Notes: a model not told the origin generated them from the sequence alone. A stretch of 64,000 nt of DNA from Amblyornis subalaris (GCA_018881555.1 JACAXG010000069.1:4077403-4141402); one strand, 5' to 3'; shown: positions 26,765 through 38,074, numbered from the stretch's first letter. Numbers and translations: made by a program.

Positions 26765-27022
26765 GAGATTCTTAGGAATGAAAACTATAGAGAAGAAATA
26801 AAACAGAAAGTCAAGGATGTATCTGAAAAGGATAAGCTGCTTCAGGCCCAGGAATACAAGGAAGGACTTGTTGCTGAACCAAGTCATACTCAGGTTAAAG
26901 GCCATGCGTCTGCCCCTTACTACGGAAAGAAGGAGCCTTCGCAAGACCCCACAAGCACTGCAAATACCTTCCAGCCCGGTGCCTGGATGCCACCAGGCAG
27001 TGGTGGTAGTCAAAATAAATGA
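26765..27022 (+). CDS. NDUFAF2: NDUFAF2 exon 4 (C-terminal coding exon and stop)
   Basis: The acceptor TGTTCTTAG ends at 26764. The exon then reads E-I-L-R-N-E in phase 0 for 85 residues to TGA at 27020-27022. It matches the NDUFAF2 C-terminal half: a charged helical stretch (REEIKQKVKDVSEKDKLL), a variable linker, then the conserved GHASAPYYGKKEPS and the NTFQPGAWMP motif. A short Gly/Ser-rich tail ends GSQNK. About 129 residues are encoded in the window. With a usual exon 1 the protein would be about 171 residues, the normal family length. It is intact and is expected to act in the mitochondrial matrix on late complex I assembly intermediates. Confidence 0.96.
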   Translation, partial: EILRNENYREEIKQKVKDVSEKDKLLQAQEYKEGLVAEPSHTQVKGHASAPYYGKKEPSQDPTSTANTFQPGAWMPPGSGGSQNK

Positions 27023-27122
27023 ACAATTCAATGGACGGATACTGTTAACAGATAAATATTTTAACAGACAACATACACAGCTGTTATATACAAGTGTGCA
27101 ATAAAGTAGTATTAAAGCAGTT
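27023..27122 (+). other. NDUFAF2: NDUFAF2 3'UTR, proximal form
   Basis: The 3'UTR starts after the TGA. A canonical AATAAA lies at 27100-27105, with cleavage expected 10-25 nt later. A second AATAAA at 27798-27803 could give a longer transcript. Cleavage sites are estimated. Confidence 0.7.
27100..27105 (+). terminator. Poly(A) signal of NDUFAF2
   Basis: AATAAA, 78 nt after the stop codon in the sense orientation. Confidence 0.75.
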
Positions 27123-27824
27123 TCATTTACTTTTGCAGAACCATTCAAATAGGCTTAATCATGACAAACTATTGTAAAATGTTTGCGTTTAGTGAAAAAC
27201 AGGATGTGTTACCAAGTAAGTTTGGTTGTGACAGTTGCTGTTCATCAGTTACTCTTGAATTCACAGTTAGAATGTTGTCTGACAATTTAAGTCTAAATTG
27301 TTTTTTTCCTTGAAGACTAACTTGCTTTTAAAACTGTTCTTGATGTAAAAATTGTAGTCAGTACACTTACATTTTCCCAAGCCTTGGCCAAGATGTCTCT
27401 TGAGAATAAATCCCTTGGCAGTGCCAGTGTGCTTTCCACTGGCAAGCAGATGGAAAAGCTGATTTCATTAAAAGGAATCACTATGACACTACACTGATTA
27501 CGCACCATACTCATCGTAGAGATGTTCTTGTAACTTAAAACAGTCAACATATTTGAATCAATTTTCACAGCATAAAATCAGTTAAACTACATATTTCTGC
27601 CGTAATAGAAGGTAGAAGTACTTGATAAAGCTACTGGAAAATAACACTAGTTTTGGGACAAGGGACCGTCATGAATATTTAAAAAAAAAAGTTTTTATTT
27701 CTGGTGGACTTCCCTAGATGATTAGATCATTTTGGCTATAGTTTGGATACAAAAAATGTGCAGATTACTTGCTTACAGATGATGTTTGAGAACTTCAAAT
27801 AAAAATAGAGACCACACAATTTTT
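27123..27824. other. Convergent NDUFAF2/SMIM15 gap
   Basis: AT-rich sequence between the proximal NDUFAF2 poly(A) site and the presumed end of SMIM15. It contains the second + strand AATAAA (27798-27803) and no supported gene. Confidence 0.6.
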
Positions 27825-29371
27825 TTTCAAAAAGTATCAAATTTATTTACGGAGTGTATCCCTCATCAGTTCTCCTCCCCATGTTTCAAGCTATATAGGT
27901 ATCAAAGGTGGAACACACATATTTGACAACACTTCATACAAAACATGGAGACTTAATCTCACATAGTTATAAAATGCACAAATGTCATATTCTAATAATG
28001 CTTGCTTTCACCAACAAAATTGAAAGGGGACCAACTTCACATTTACTTTAAGTAATTTCAGTTAGACTCCCCACTTCTGATCCCCTTTGGTGTCAGCCAG
28101 CTCTATAGGTCTCTTCATTTCAACAATGGTATTATTTTAAGGTTTTATTTTTAAACCTAATCAAAGAGTAGCTGCTAGAATGCACAACTATGTGATGCTG
28201 CTTAGAAATATGCAAAATGTAGAAACATGATTACTGCCACGAGCTCCTCTGAACTACACGATGTAGAGGCCACCACAGACTATTAATGAAAATTCGGCTT
28301 TGAAAAATTAATCTCTTCTGTTAAGAAAATATGAATTTGGAAATAAGGTTAAATGATTTTCATGTATTTACAACACAAAACCTGACTTTTTCGAGTATGT
28401 CAGCATCTTGCAACCTGTAAGGCAGCAGTTTCAAGGGCCATGAGAACAAAAATCCCACCTAAACTCAGGTCTTAGATCAAAGGTAGCCAGCCAGCTAGCA
28501 AGCAGAATTACTGTCACCAGCTTGTGCATCATCCTTGCACAGCCATCTGCTTGAGAGAGGTCACTAGGACACAGAACACTAGGCCAACCTGGGTCTTTGG
28601 TCTCACCCCATTTATGGCTCTTCTCTGAGGCATAGAGAGTTTATGAAGGCAGAAACAAATTAGTTACAGGTGGAGCATTCAGGTGATTGTTCGGAAAGAC
28701 CAAATAACATAGTACTGTATTTTGTACAACATGAAGCTAATAAGAAGCAATCAGTTTCCTAGAATTTGGGCTGAAGTTTAAAGGCTGTTGATGGCTGGTA
28801 GTTCAGGAAACAGGAAAAGCCAAGATAGGTTATTTCTGCAGACAAGCACCACCATCAAAGACACTGCATCAGCCACTGTGGGCACACACAGCCATATGCA
28901 GTGACCTTAAAGGAAATCAGTCTTGTCTGCTACCTAATTCTACAGCTAACTTATCATCTCTACATCTCTGCTCAAAGTATGCCAAAACTTGCATTTCTGT
29001 AATCCAGTTTATTATTCACATATTCCCCTAAATTTGACAATTTTAAGACACTTGTTAAGTCATAGCTCAGCTAAGAGAAAAAAATAAATCTACCTCCAGA
29101 ACCACCCAACAGGTTAACTTTTTAATTTAACATGCAAATTTAGAAAAGCAACCTGCACTAGAATACGAGTAGTAGATTTAATGACTTTACCAAGTGTCAC
29201 CTGGGCAAATTTTAACACAAATCAGCAGGAAAAAAAATACACTGGAAGTATTAAATTTCATACTTCAAGAAATAACAGGATCAAGTATCAAAGGACAGTT
29301 ACAACACAAAACGTATAAGTGTTTCATTTATAAAGTGGATGCTTTGCACAAGGAAGGCCATTTTCGCCTAT
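27825..29371 (-). other. SMIM15: SMIM15 3'UTR
   Basis: About 1.5 kb downstream of the SMIM15 stop, without coding potential. It ends near a - strand AATAAA (TTTATT on + at 27842-27847). A long 3'UTR is normal for this gene in vertebrates. The end is inferred from the signal alone. Confidence 0.65.
27842..27847 (-). terminator. Poly(A) signal of SMIM15
   Basis: AATAAA on the - strand, about 1.5 kb after the SMIM15 stop codon. It is followed by an A/T-rich stretch and faces the distal NDUFAF2 signal at 27798. Confidence 0.6.
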
Positions 29372-29596
29372 TTAATCCTTCTTTGTTCGTTTGGCTTTTG
29401 CAATGTTCTCCTGGCGCTTCTGTTTCTTCTTTTGCTCTCGTTCCCTGGCCTCAATCATTTTTGCAAGCTTCCATGAAAGCGCTGCACTGATTACAAAGAG
29501 CGGCGTGAGGGCCAAGATCACGGTCGTGAGAAAGCCGTAGGGGTCCTTGGCAGCCCACTCCACGATGTACTCGGCCCAAGCCTTAACATCAAACAT
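29372..29596 (-). CDS. SMIM15: SMIM15, small integral membrane protein 15 (complete)
   Basis: A 74-residue single-pass membrane protein of unknown molecular function, very strongly conserved in vertebrates. It begins [21 protein letters not shown] hydrophobic segment spans about residues 20-42 ([20 protein letters not shown]). The highly charged, probably helical C-terminal tail has [11 protein letters not shown] and ends KAKRTKKD. The ATG at 29596 is chosen because the protein then aligns end to end with the family; in-frame codons further upstream are beyond the splice acceptor at 29624 and are intronic. The whole CDS is in one exon, a few bases after that acceptor. The gene is convergent with NDUFAF2, as in human. 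No defects are seen. Confidence 0.97.
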   Translation of the reverse strand: MFDVKAWAEYIVEWAAKDPYGFLTTVILALTPLFVISAALSWKLAKMIEAREREQKKKQKRQENIAKAKRTKKD

Positions 29597-29623
29597 CTTT
29601 TCTGTTTTGCCACTGGGAAAACC
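29597..29623 (-). other. SMIM15: SMIM15 exon 2, 5'UTR part
   Basis: The - strand acceptor TTCTGCAG (29631-29624) leaves 27 nt of 5'UTR before the ATG. The upstream tract is a T-rich run with ATT repeats, which serves as the polypyrimidine tract. Confidence 0.8.
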
Positions 29624-30376
29624 CTGCAGAATAATAATAAAAAAAAATTTCTGAGTACTCAGAAAAATAAAAGCACGCATACACACGAACAAAACTCAGA
29701 AAGTTCCCCCTTAACCTAAGGAAGAACTTATTTACATTGAGGGTGGCAGAGTACTGAACAGGCTGCCCAGGGTGGTCATGCCCAGGTGGCTCTGGAGACA
29801 TTCAAAACCCAGCTGGACGTGTTCCTGTGTCACCTGCTCTGGGTGACCCTGAATTGGCAGGGGGGTTGGAATGGATGATCCCCCAGAGGTACCTGGGATC
29901 CAACCCTAACAATTCTGTGGTACCAAGTACCATTTTAATATAAGTTGTCATCTTTAAATATCAAAGAGCAAGACCATTTTTGCTAGAAGTTAAAAGTAGT
30001 GCATAGTATGTGAAAGCGTAATACAAAGCATTGACCCTACCTTGAATTTCAGTGCTTATAGAACAATTAGGCATTTAATCCAACAGAGCTGCAGATACCA
30101 CCAAGAATATATAGCTAAATGGAAAGAGAGTGCAGTCTGTGGTTCTCTGGAAGGGAAGGAAAGCCAGCGCGCTCGGTTTCTCTCTCTGTAGGTTTCGCTG
30201 GGGAGGCGAGGGAGCGCAGGCAATGCTTTGGGTAGGCAACTGGCGGTAGTGGGGCAGCCAAAAACACCGCGGCGGTGTCGACCCCACCGCGCCTCCATGG
30301 CCAATGGCTCGACTGCCTCCCTCCGCCCCTCCCCTCCCCGCCCCGCCCCGCCCCGCGCCGGCCGGCACCGCCTCAC
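29624..30376 (-). other. SMIM15: SMIM15 intron 1
   Basis: An intron of about 750 nt from the donor CAG|GTGAGG (30379-30371 on +) to TTCTGCAG. It contains a CR1 fragment in the opposite orientation and the inner edge of the CpG island. Confidence 0.7.
29700..29930 (+). mobile_element. CR1 LINE 3' fragment
   Basis: The CR1 3' region is readable as AACCTAAGGAAGAACTT, then GGCTGCCCAGGGTGGTC and GGTTGGAATGGATGATCCC, ending CAACCCTAACAATTCTGTGG. It is antisense to SMIM15, inside its intron, with its left end about 75 bp from the acceptor. Confidence 0.88.
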
Positions 30377-31080
30377 CTGCGGCCCCGGGCACCCTCCGGG
30401 CCTGCCGAGCGGCGGAAGGGCGAGCCGAGCTCCCTGCGGAGAAAACACACAGGCCGTGAGGGGATGGCGATGCACCCCCGCCGCCGGCGCCCCCCGCCCG
30501 GGCCGCGCTCCCGCGGCCGCCCCCCGCCCGCCCCTGCCCCGCGGTACCGCGGCCCTGCAGCGCTCCGGGATTCCGAGCGGAAACAGGAAGGAGGCGCTGC
30601 CCCGCCCCGCCCAGCCCAGCCCGGCCGGGAGGGCGGGAGCGGGGGAGCAGAGCCCGCCCGCCGCGGGGCTGGGGCGGCCTCGCCGCTCTCCGGCCGCCGG
30701 AAACGCCGCGGGGCGGGCGCTGCCCCTGCCCGAGCCCCGCCCGGAGACACCGCGGGGCGGCCGCTGCTTCTTCCCGGGCCCCGCCCGGAGACAGCGCGGG
30801 GCGGGCGCTGCTGCCCGCGGGAAACCAGGCGGCGAGGAGTGGCGGGGTTTGTCAGTCCTTTAAGAAAAAACTGTAAGCCGGCAAAAGGGAGTCTCCGAGG
30901 TACCCGGATGGGTGGTTCGCCCGTGGAAGCTGGAATGCCGCTCGCAGCAGAGGCGGGAGCCCCGTGGTGTCACCGCCCTGCAGCGGCTCCGTGCGCTCTC
31001 CCGTTCTGAGGCCACTCGGGTGCGTGGAACGATCGGGGGCAGACCGCGGGTAACTTCTGCCAGTACCTGGCAAGACACCA
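30160..31080. promoter_or_regulatory. CpG island / SMIM15 promoter
   Basis: The only large CpG-dense region in the window apart from the LTR-like block. It has repeated GC boxes (a CCCCGCCCCGCCCC run at 30336-30357) and a CCAAT motif near 30300. It covers the inferred first exon and start site of SMIM15 on the - strand. It could also drive + strand transcription toward the exon-like blocks at 34.7 kb and beyond (inference). Long open frames here (211-244 codons) come from GC content. Confidence 0.8.
30377..30480 (-). other. SMIM15: SMIM15 exon 1 (non-coding, start uncertain)
   Basis: The 3' edge is set by a perfect - strand donor CAG|GTGAGG within the CpG island. The transcription start cannot be read from sequence, so the upper limit is arbitrary. 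It contributes 5'UTR only, since the ATG is in exon 2. Confidence 0.5.
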
Positions 31081-31727
31081 CCTGTGTCTCCTGCTCCTCT
31101 GGAGACTCCTGACCCGCTCTCGTGACTGTTCCCGGCGCTACACGGCCGTGCAGGAGCTGCTGGCTGTTGCACTGCTCCCCACTGGGCTGAGCAGGGTGAA
31201 AATACTCGGCCGATCTCGGTTTATTCAGAGCCCTCAATATGCTCATACTGAAAATTCAGTCAAAATCAAAAATTTCATATTTTGCCTTTGTGTGTTGCAG
31301 CAAGCCTTCCCTTCTCGCTTTGCACAGACACGCAGATGTGAATAACAACTCCGTTACGTTCCCAAAGCGAGGCAAAGCATAGATTAGGATATTAGCTTAG
31401 TACATGAGAGGACCTTGCAATCACCCAGATTGCATTGATCAATTCGGGAGCAATTCTCTGTAACATACCAACAAATGCCACCACAGCATTCTGCTTTTGT
31501 AAATATTCTTTTTATGTAAATATTTATATTATTTAAAGGGCAGAAAACAAAAGGGCAAATAAAAATATATTTTGCCAATGAGTTATTGACAAGACACCTG
31601 ACTAGTCTAGATTGCTTTAATTTCCAGTATGTTGAATGCAATTTTGTGCTATGTGGAAAACTGCATTATTTGTGCGTTCTTATTCAAAACCTGTCTGTTG
31701 TGTTCAGACTCTTGTATTATCTTTTGA
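31081..31727. other. Intergenic, no supported feature
   Basis: Transition from the CpG island to AT-rich DNA. I see no gene, repeat family or RNA here. A possible acceptor GTGTTGCAG at about 31300 has no good donor after it. Confidence 0.5.
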
Positions 31728-31753
31728 GGATACGATACGATACGATAGGATAC
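31728..31753. repeat. (GATAC)n short tandem repeat
   Basis: GATAC units with one A-to-G variant, at the 3' end of the minus-strand CR1. It probably arose from the CR1 terminal repeats. Confidence 0.75.
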
Positions 31754-32365
31754 TTCTTTTGGAAGGCACCTATGGTGATCATCGGGTCCAACTGCCTGAC
31801 GACTTCAGGCCAAAAGCTACAGCACGTTGTTAAAAATTGCACCCTGAGGAACACTGCTGGTGGCTGATCCCACCCAAATCACTACACCCCTCTGAGCTCT
31901 GCCTGTCAGCCAGGTCTTCACCCAGCACACCGTGAACCCACCGTTGGACAACATGTCCAGAAGGATGCTGTGAGGGATAGTATCAGAAGACTTAATTCAG
32001 GCTTAATCCATTAAGAATCCTTAATCCTTCCTAAAATCCAGGAAAACCACATCCACCACCTTCCCTTCATCCACTAGGCAGGTGACCTTGTCATAGAAGG
32101 ATATCAAATCAGTTAAACAGGACTTTCCTTTTGTGAACCCGTTTGACTCTGCCTGATGATTGCATTATTCTTTAAGTGCCTTTCAACAGCAGCCAGTGTG
32201 ATCTTCTCCATAATTTTCTCAGGTACTGTTAGTTTAGACTAACAGGTCTTCCTGGGTCTTCCCTCATGCCCTTTTTGTAAATTGGAATAATGTTAGCTGG
32301 CTGCCAGTCCACAAGGACTTCCAAAGACTCCAAGACCTTTGGTAGATATCTGTACATATATCTCT
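31754..32365 (-). mobile_element. CR1 LINE, internally deleted
   Basis: Read on the - strand it encodes CR1 reverse-transcriptase pieces (a degraded PHSILLDMLSNG block and WVKTWL-like and SVPQGAI-like text at 31840-31990). The upstream RT region follows, to about 32365. At the 3' side, typical CR1 3'UTR text (GGGTCCAACTGCCTGACGAC on +, 31784) abuts RT text at about 31833, so most of the distal RT region is missing. It shares about 370 bp with 58145-58515. Confidence 0.87.
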
Positions 32366-34736
32366 GTAGCTGTGTTACTCAGCCATTTAGGTGAACGTTA
32401 AAACTCTTACAGAAATTATGGGTCCCTGTTTGGTCTGTAGTTTGTAAAACTTAGCAAAACATAACAATCTCAATTTATTGGATCTTAGATATTGTTTCTG
32501 AGATGTTGTATCTAATGGTGTCACTGTAAGAAGCTTTTGGATTCTGTGTAGCTAAGTTAGAAGTAGGTGGGCTATTACATAAGTATATCCTATTTCTGGT
32601 AAAATTGCGTATTTGGCTAGAGGGGACATCAGTTACATTTCTGATGCTTGAATGTCAAATTCAGATACCTATTCCAAAATAAGCATTGACTTAGTCAGCA
32701 GCTATATACAAGCTTTTTAATATAACCACCTTTATATCTGCTGCAAAATTAATTTCCAGTTCCAGTCTTTCACATAATAGAAATTGTCTCGTCTGTCTGT
32801 CTTTCAATGTCTTCTTTGCCTTATTGTTTTAAAGAGGAAAAGTACCTGATTCATTGTGACAGGGAAGATATAAAAGGTAGAGATTTTAAATTCACTTTTC
32901 CTAGAAAACAGATCTTATGTAATTACATTTCCTGCTGTCCTTCTCCCTCTAATAGCTTGTGAAGCTGTTCACTGGTTCTATGGCAAAGTAGTAGAAGTCT
33001 TGTACATAATAATTCTGCTTCTTTTAAGATCTATGAAAACATAGCTAGGTAGAGGAGGCAGGCTCAGGCTACCACCTTGACTGAAAGCTGCAGTGCTTCC
33101 TTATTAGAAATGAAGAGATGCTGTGGGAATATTACCGGATGGGAAGGCTTCATTTGTGGCTTGCACTCTACCAAATTCAGAGTGATTCAACCACGAGGCC
33201 ATGGGAGATCAGGATACTTGTTTTGGTTTTCTGAGTTACTCAGTTGTTGTACTTTGGGTAGTCAAAGAGAGAACAGAAATGCCAGAATTCACAACAACTT
33301 GCACAAAGCAGCACAACCCTTACTGTACCATCAGAGTACTTCAAAAGACCACATTTAATATGTGTTTATGTTAACTATAATTTTGTCACAGAATCTCTGC
33401 TTTGCAAATATGCACTTTCTTTTATGTCTAATGTAGAATTCCTTTATATGACCCTGTTCTGTTATTTATAGTCATGTATGTGCCTGTGTGTGTTTTAAGA
33501 CAGTCATTAATTTTGTATCTGTTGGGGAAGGACCCACTGATGAAAGATCACACAGAGGGAGTGGGCAGGGAAATTTGAAACAATACTCCAAAATCCAGCA
33601 ATAATAAAGTAACATGCAATGCTGAGAATGTAATACAAGCATGGAAAATGGAAGAGTTACTTGCACGAAAGCAAAGCCTTTCTCATACCAACAGTGACTA
33701 AAGGGTCTGTGAAATGTTTGGTTGTGTGTGGTGAAGACAAGCTTTGAGTAAATGTATTCATTTCACTCAGATGTGTTGACATGTATCAGTAGTCCAGAAT
33801 CTTTCTGTATAGGGAAGCTGCTAAATGTTTCATTCAGTGTAATCTGTAGCTACCCTTCTATCATTTGTACATTCTGAGGATAACCTAGTCCCTTGAAGCT
33901 AGTTTTTTTCTACATACAGCATGAATTCTCTAGTAATTTTTATGTATACTTATGTCCTGGGCATGGTGTACTCCACTTGCTGAATATCTCTGTCCCTAGA
34001 AGAGGTAGGTGGAATTCTTGTGCCATTGCACAGTGGTGTTTTTTGGAGTTCTGAAAAGTAAAAAAAACTATTTATTTTTTTCTCCAGCCTGTTAAACATC
34101 TAAGCTGTGAAAAGTTTACTGGCAGTTTTTTGACCATGTATGATACATTCACAGTATGTGCCAGCCAATAAACATTCTGTTTTTTACAGTTGTACTTGAG
34201 CCAACAAAACTCCTTTGCAGCACTGGGGATTAAGGATTCTTTGTCTGCTACAAATCTTTAAGAACATTGGTGTTTCACATTGAAGTGCATTTGCAGTCTA
34301 TCTTTATTCTGTAAATTGCATGATCAACCCCAAATATTTGTGGTTTGGCTACCATTCGACACAGTTAGGTCTGAGTATCGAAGAACAAAGTAATGAAAGT
34401 CATGATTAATACTGCTGCTGTACTTAATTCACTTCCAACAACCCTTTAACTCGTTCTACTCCTATATATTTTCAAGGAGTGAAACACATTTTCAGGATGT
34501 GTTGGGACAGTGCATGACCCATAGGTTAATGTGCTGCATGCTTTAGTATCTTAAGGTGACAGAACATAGAAGTACATTTGTCTAATATTTGATTAAAGGA
34601 TGATCAAATGCTTCTGTGCTCTAGGTGGACTCATTTATGTAATAGCATTGTTTTTACTACCCTTTTAATGAATAATATAACTGAAGAACTAAAGTGTGTC
34701 ATGCCTTACTCTAGCCTTCATTGGTTCCTATTTTAG
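32366..34736. other. Intergenic or intron, no supported feature
   Basis: AT-rich sequence. A short open stretch at 32950-33050 after CTCTAATAG has no usable donor and was not called. If the gene at 34737 is real, part of this is its first intron. Confidence 0.5.
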
Positions 34737-34860
34737 GTCTTATTACAGTTCAAAAAGGAAAAGGAATTACCAAAGACAGAAAAGGAAGCTATTCAAATAA
34801 TAGAGATCTGTCCATCTCCAGGATCATTACTGTATTCTGTTATGGCCATGACTGATGCAG
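34737..34860 (+). CDS. Candidate novel gene, exon a (Alba-like fold suspected)
   Basis: A 124-nt block after CCTATTTTAG (acceptor 34735-34736) and before GCAG|GTATTA (34861). It is open for 41 codons: V-L-L-Q-F-K-K, a Lys/Glu-rich stretch ending ELPKTEKEA, then IQIIEICPSPGSLLYSVMAM. One base carries over into the next exon. An in-frame TAG immediately precedes it, so it must be spliced to an upstream coding exon that I could not find. A second AG at 34747-34748 would drop four residues. The next block at 50312 supplies the two bases needed. I know no mammalian gene between SMIM15 and ZSWIM6 that fits. Confidence 0.5.
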
Positions 34861-37640
34861 GTATTAACTAGCTTCTAGAATCTTGTGGGTTATATTAAAG
34901 GGAAGGAGAGAAAAAAGTCATTATTAATACAACTTTATAAATCCTCAGAGCTTTTCCCAGAGGTAGGTTAGTGTAGCAGGTCAGCGAAGGAATGAGAAAC
35001 ACAGGATAATATACCACCTGTGACATTAGGCCTGGGCTGATTCAGAAAATTTTAGCCATCTCCACAGAAATCTCATCTCCATTTCAACAATGTTGAAAAG
35101 CTCTGGAGAAAGATTGGTGCCTCTGAACAGTTACTCAGGCCCTCCATGGTGCAGTCATTCTCTGAAGTTGCCTGCTTACTCTCACAGACCATGGAGGGCA
35201 CTAAAGATTGAGGATTAAGCACCTCAGTTAAATGCTGAAGATGTTGAAGGGCAAGGAACACAAACCAAACAGCGTATCTTCCAGTGAATCAGCTCCATGT
35301 CTTTATGTATAGTAGGTGCTAATATTTATCCACCATCTTAAAATATTTTTAGGTTCTTGAATAAAAGAAGAAGCGTTAGCATGACTATTAGTTGAACTTT
35401 TAGGCTTCAAGTTTTCCTTGATTTTGTAGAAGCCTGAGTTTAACAAGCAATTTATGTCTGTTATAAAGCTACATGCATGATGGTTTTAAGCACAACCTTT
35501 TCAAGTTCAGGGAGTAGGGTTGCATTTCTAAAAGTTCTTCTATTTATGGTCTTACCCTTTTTCTATTTATAGGGGTTGGTAATTCTAATATGCAGCTAGA
35601 CATCTCCTCAAAACTGTATGACTGCATTCATTTTCGTGGCTTCTTCAGCAGATAAGACAAAATTAAGAAGAGTGATTGACGTTTAAGTCATAAATGACAT
35701 CCTTTTTTAACTTAACTGACGTACACTCTAAGGTAAGACACTCAGAGTGTGCGTAAGTCCTTTGTACGTTCTAAGAACTAGAGAACAAGGTTCTGAGAAC
35801 TAGAGAAAGAGAACCACGCATCTGTCTCACCATCACACTTCATAGAGGAGCTGAGCATTGTTATTGCTTTCTTAGTTTCTTTCCAAGAGCAGTAAGAAGT
35901 AACAATATTGTTTCATTGAGTGTTACACTTGCTTTCTGCGGGTCACAGTGTTCTTAACTGGAGTTGAAAAAATGTCCCAGGGTGGTGTCTCCAAGAGCTG
36001 CTTTGCTTGAATCATTGTGATCTTCATATTCGATAAGAATGAGTTCCTGATACTTCAGTAACAATAATAATTGTACTTCATAATGTTTCAGTGCTCGGAA
36101 GAGTTCATTACATAGTCATGGTACATCTCACAGCTGTTCTAGCATCTTTGTGAAATTTGGGTTCAAATAATACGTTTTCCTCAACAAAATTCCTTTTCAC
36201 ACCTCCAGTGATTTTGATTTCCTTTTTACAGGGCACCAGGTTATCCAGGATAAAAGTGAAGTTTGAGACTGTCATTACAGGATATACTTTAATGAGTCAG
36301 GACTGCTATAATAGCAAGGCACCCTAATTCTAGTTCCTTATTCCTTTTTGGGCAACTAGACCTTATATGCTATGGTACATTTTTCCTGTGTGTTGTACAG
36401 CTGTCATTTTTAATGTCTGTTTATAAAGTTTACACTTTTTATAAAGAATTGCGATCTCTCTCCTGCTGAAAGACACTGTATAAATCTTCAGCATTGATAA
36501 TGAAGGCCCATTTGAGCATTAAGTTAACTTAGAAAAGTAGTATATGCATGAGTCACTGAGATCTGAAAGACAGCCAGCATTGTTGGCTGCTTCCTGCTCT
36601 ATCGTGTATGGAAAGAAACTGTTATCAGTGGAAGTGTGAGTCTGTACCTTATATGAATTCTTAGTTATACGGAATGGAACGCTTTAGCAGTCTCTAGCAT
36701 TATGTGTACATCCCTCCTGCCTTCTGCTAGTCTGCAGAGGAGTCTTTAGGGAAAAAAAAAAAAAAAAAAAAGACAATACTAATATGTTCCCTTACCTAGT
36801 TTTCATGCTAGAATTAAAATAGCTAAAGTTAAAAGCTTTGAAGCTCATTCTTTGCAAAGAAGAGTGATTAAACATAAAGGAACATCACCACAATTGGAAT
36901 ATCTAAACATCAGCCAGTCTTGATGCTGATTTTGTGGTCTGAAGCACCTCAGCCTCAGGATAATGTGTTTAAATGGTACTGCATGCTCAAAAGACAATCA
37001 GAAAAGAAAAGCAATTCCACTGCTATGGAATTTGTACTAATTTGTTTCTTCCTTGAGTTATACAAAATAGTGTTCTTACAAGTGCCTTCACAGCTGAGAA
37101 GTCTCACTGACATAAACTTAGCTTTATCATAATAGTGAGGGTCAGTTTTGCAAATGTAAAAATGTATGTTCTTGAAATGGAATTGTTCATGACATGCTTA
37201 TCAGTTTGTGTGCCAGGTCTGCTCCTAAGTTTCAAACATGTGGAATATACATTTAGAACAGGCATGACTAAGAAAAAACAACCAACTAAACTTGTGTAAC
37301 TTAGATTGTCACCAAATGCAGTTGTATACATCTGATTTGTTTAGAAGCGGCTCGACAGAGTAGCTTGCAAAGCTCAGACAGCTGAAAGCTGCTGTCAGGA
37401 TGTTTTACCCCTGCAACAGAATCAGGTGCTTTTCCCTTAATTGTTTCTCCATTCTGAGGCATATAAGAGCCATAGATTAAATGCTTATCTGACTTTTCTT
37501 TTTCTTGGTAGTAGAAAGTCTATATAAGAGGTCAGGTATGCTTTTAAAGGTAGAGGTATTCCTTGCTGTACTCATGCTTTGTAAGAGCTCTACCCACAGG
37601 ATTAGCATGGGAATTTATTCCATACCCTCCAAAGGATCCC
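34861..37640. other. Putative intron or intergenic, no supported feature
   Basis: AT-rich DNA with a poly(A) run at 36752-36771. No other repeat or coding block was recognised. Confidence 0.5.
36752..36771. repeat. Poly(A) run of 20
   Basis: Uninterrupted A20. No LINE or SINE body precedes it, so it is treated as a simple repeat. Confidence 0.9.
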
Positions 37641-38070
37641 AGCTGTACAGAGCAGGAAGCAGCAAGGGCAGGCCACTCTGAGAGCAGGTGAGCCAGGGGT
37701 GAAGGCAGGCAGGACTCTGACAAGGTTGCAGTCCCACAGAACATGAGCGCAAAGAGCAGAGCAGGTCTAGTGGCGGCAGCAAGGCTCAGGTCACAGTCCA
37801 GATCACCAGGCAAGCCTGTAGTGATGAGACAGGTCCAAGACAAGCCAGAATGTCAAGTGACCAGGTCAGGATCAGAGTCAAGAGGCAGGAAGGTGGAAGA
37901 CCAAGCACAGACACTGAGAGCAAGAGCCTGAACTTAGGAGTAGCTCTAGAGCAAAGGTGGTGAGGACTGTGCTTCCAACAGCTTTTTCTCGCACCACTTT
38001 TTCTAGACAGACCTCTGACTCAAGGTCACAGAGCTGCATGAAGCCAGTGCTGAGCTTGAGCCATAGGCAG
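37641..38070. repeat. Unclassified AG/CAG-rich repeat-like block
   Basis: Purine-rich, GC-shifted sequence with degenerate units (CAGGTCACAGTCCAGATCA, CAGGTCAGGATCAGAGTCA and similar) directly abutting the CR1 at 38075. It has no coding signature. It may be part of another interspersed element or a decayed minisatellite. Confidence 0.35.
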
Positions 38071-38074
38071 CTAA

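Noticed and set aside
29372..29692. A longer 106-codon SMIM15 frame
   Set aside because: The extra 32 codons lie upstream of the CAG acceptor at 29624 or in the 5'UTR and do not match the conserved 74-residue protein.
30228..31009. Long frames (211 and 244 codons) in the CpG island
   Set aside because: Pro/Arg/Gly/Ala-only text, open in several frames and both strands at once, explained by GC content. No domain or donor supports them.
31301..31340. Possible short exon after GTGTTGCAG
   Set aside because: The only donor is a weak GTGAAT, and its phase could not be tied to exon a.
32950..33055. Exon-like stretch reading CEAVHWFYGK after CTCTAATAG, recalling a DEP domain
   Set aside because: No usable donor follows, the DEP similarity covers only a few residues, and the frame turns hydrophobic then stops.
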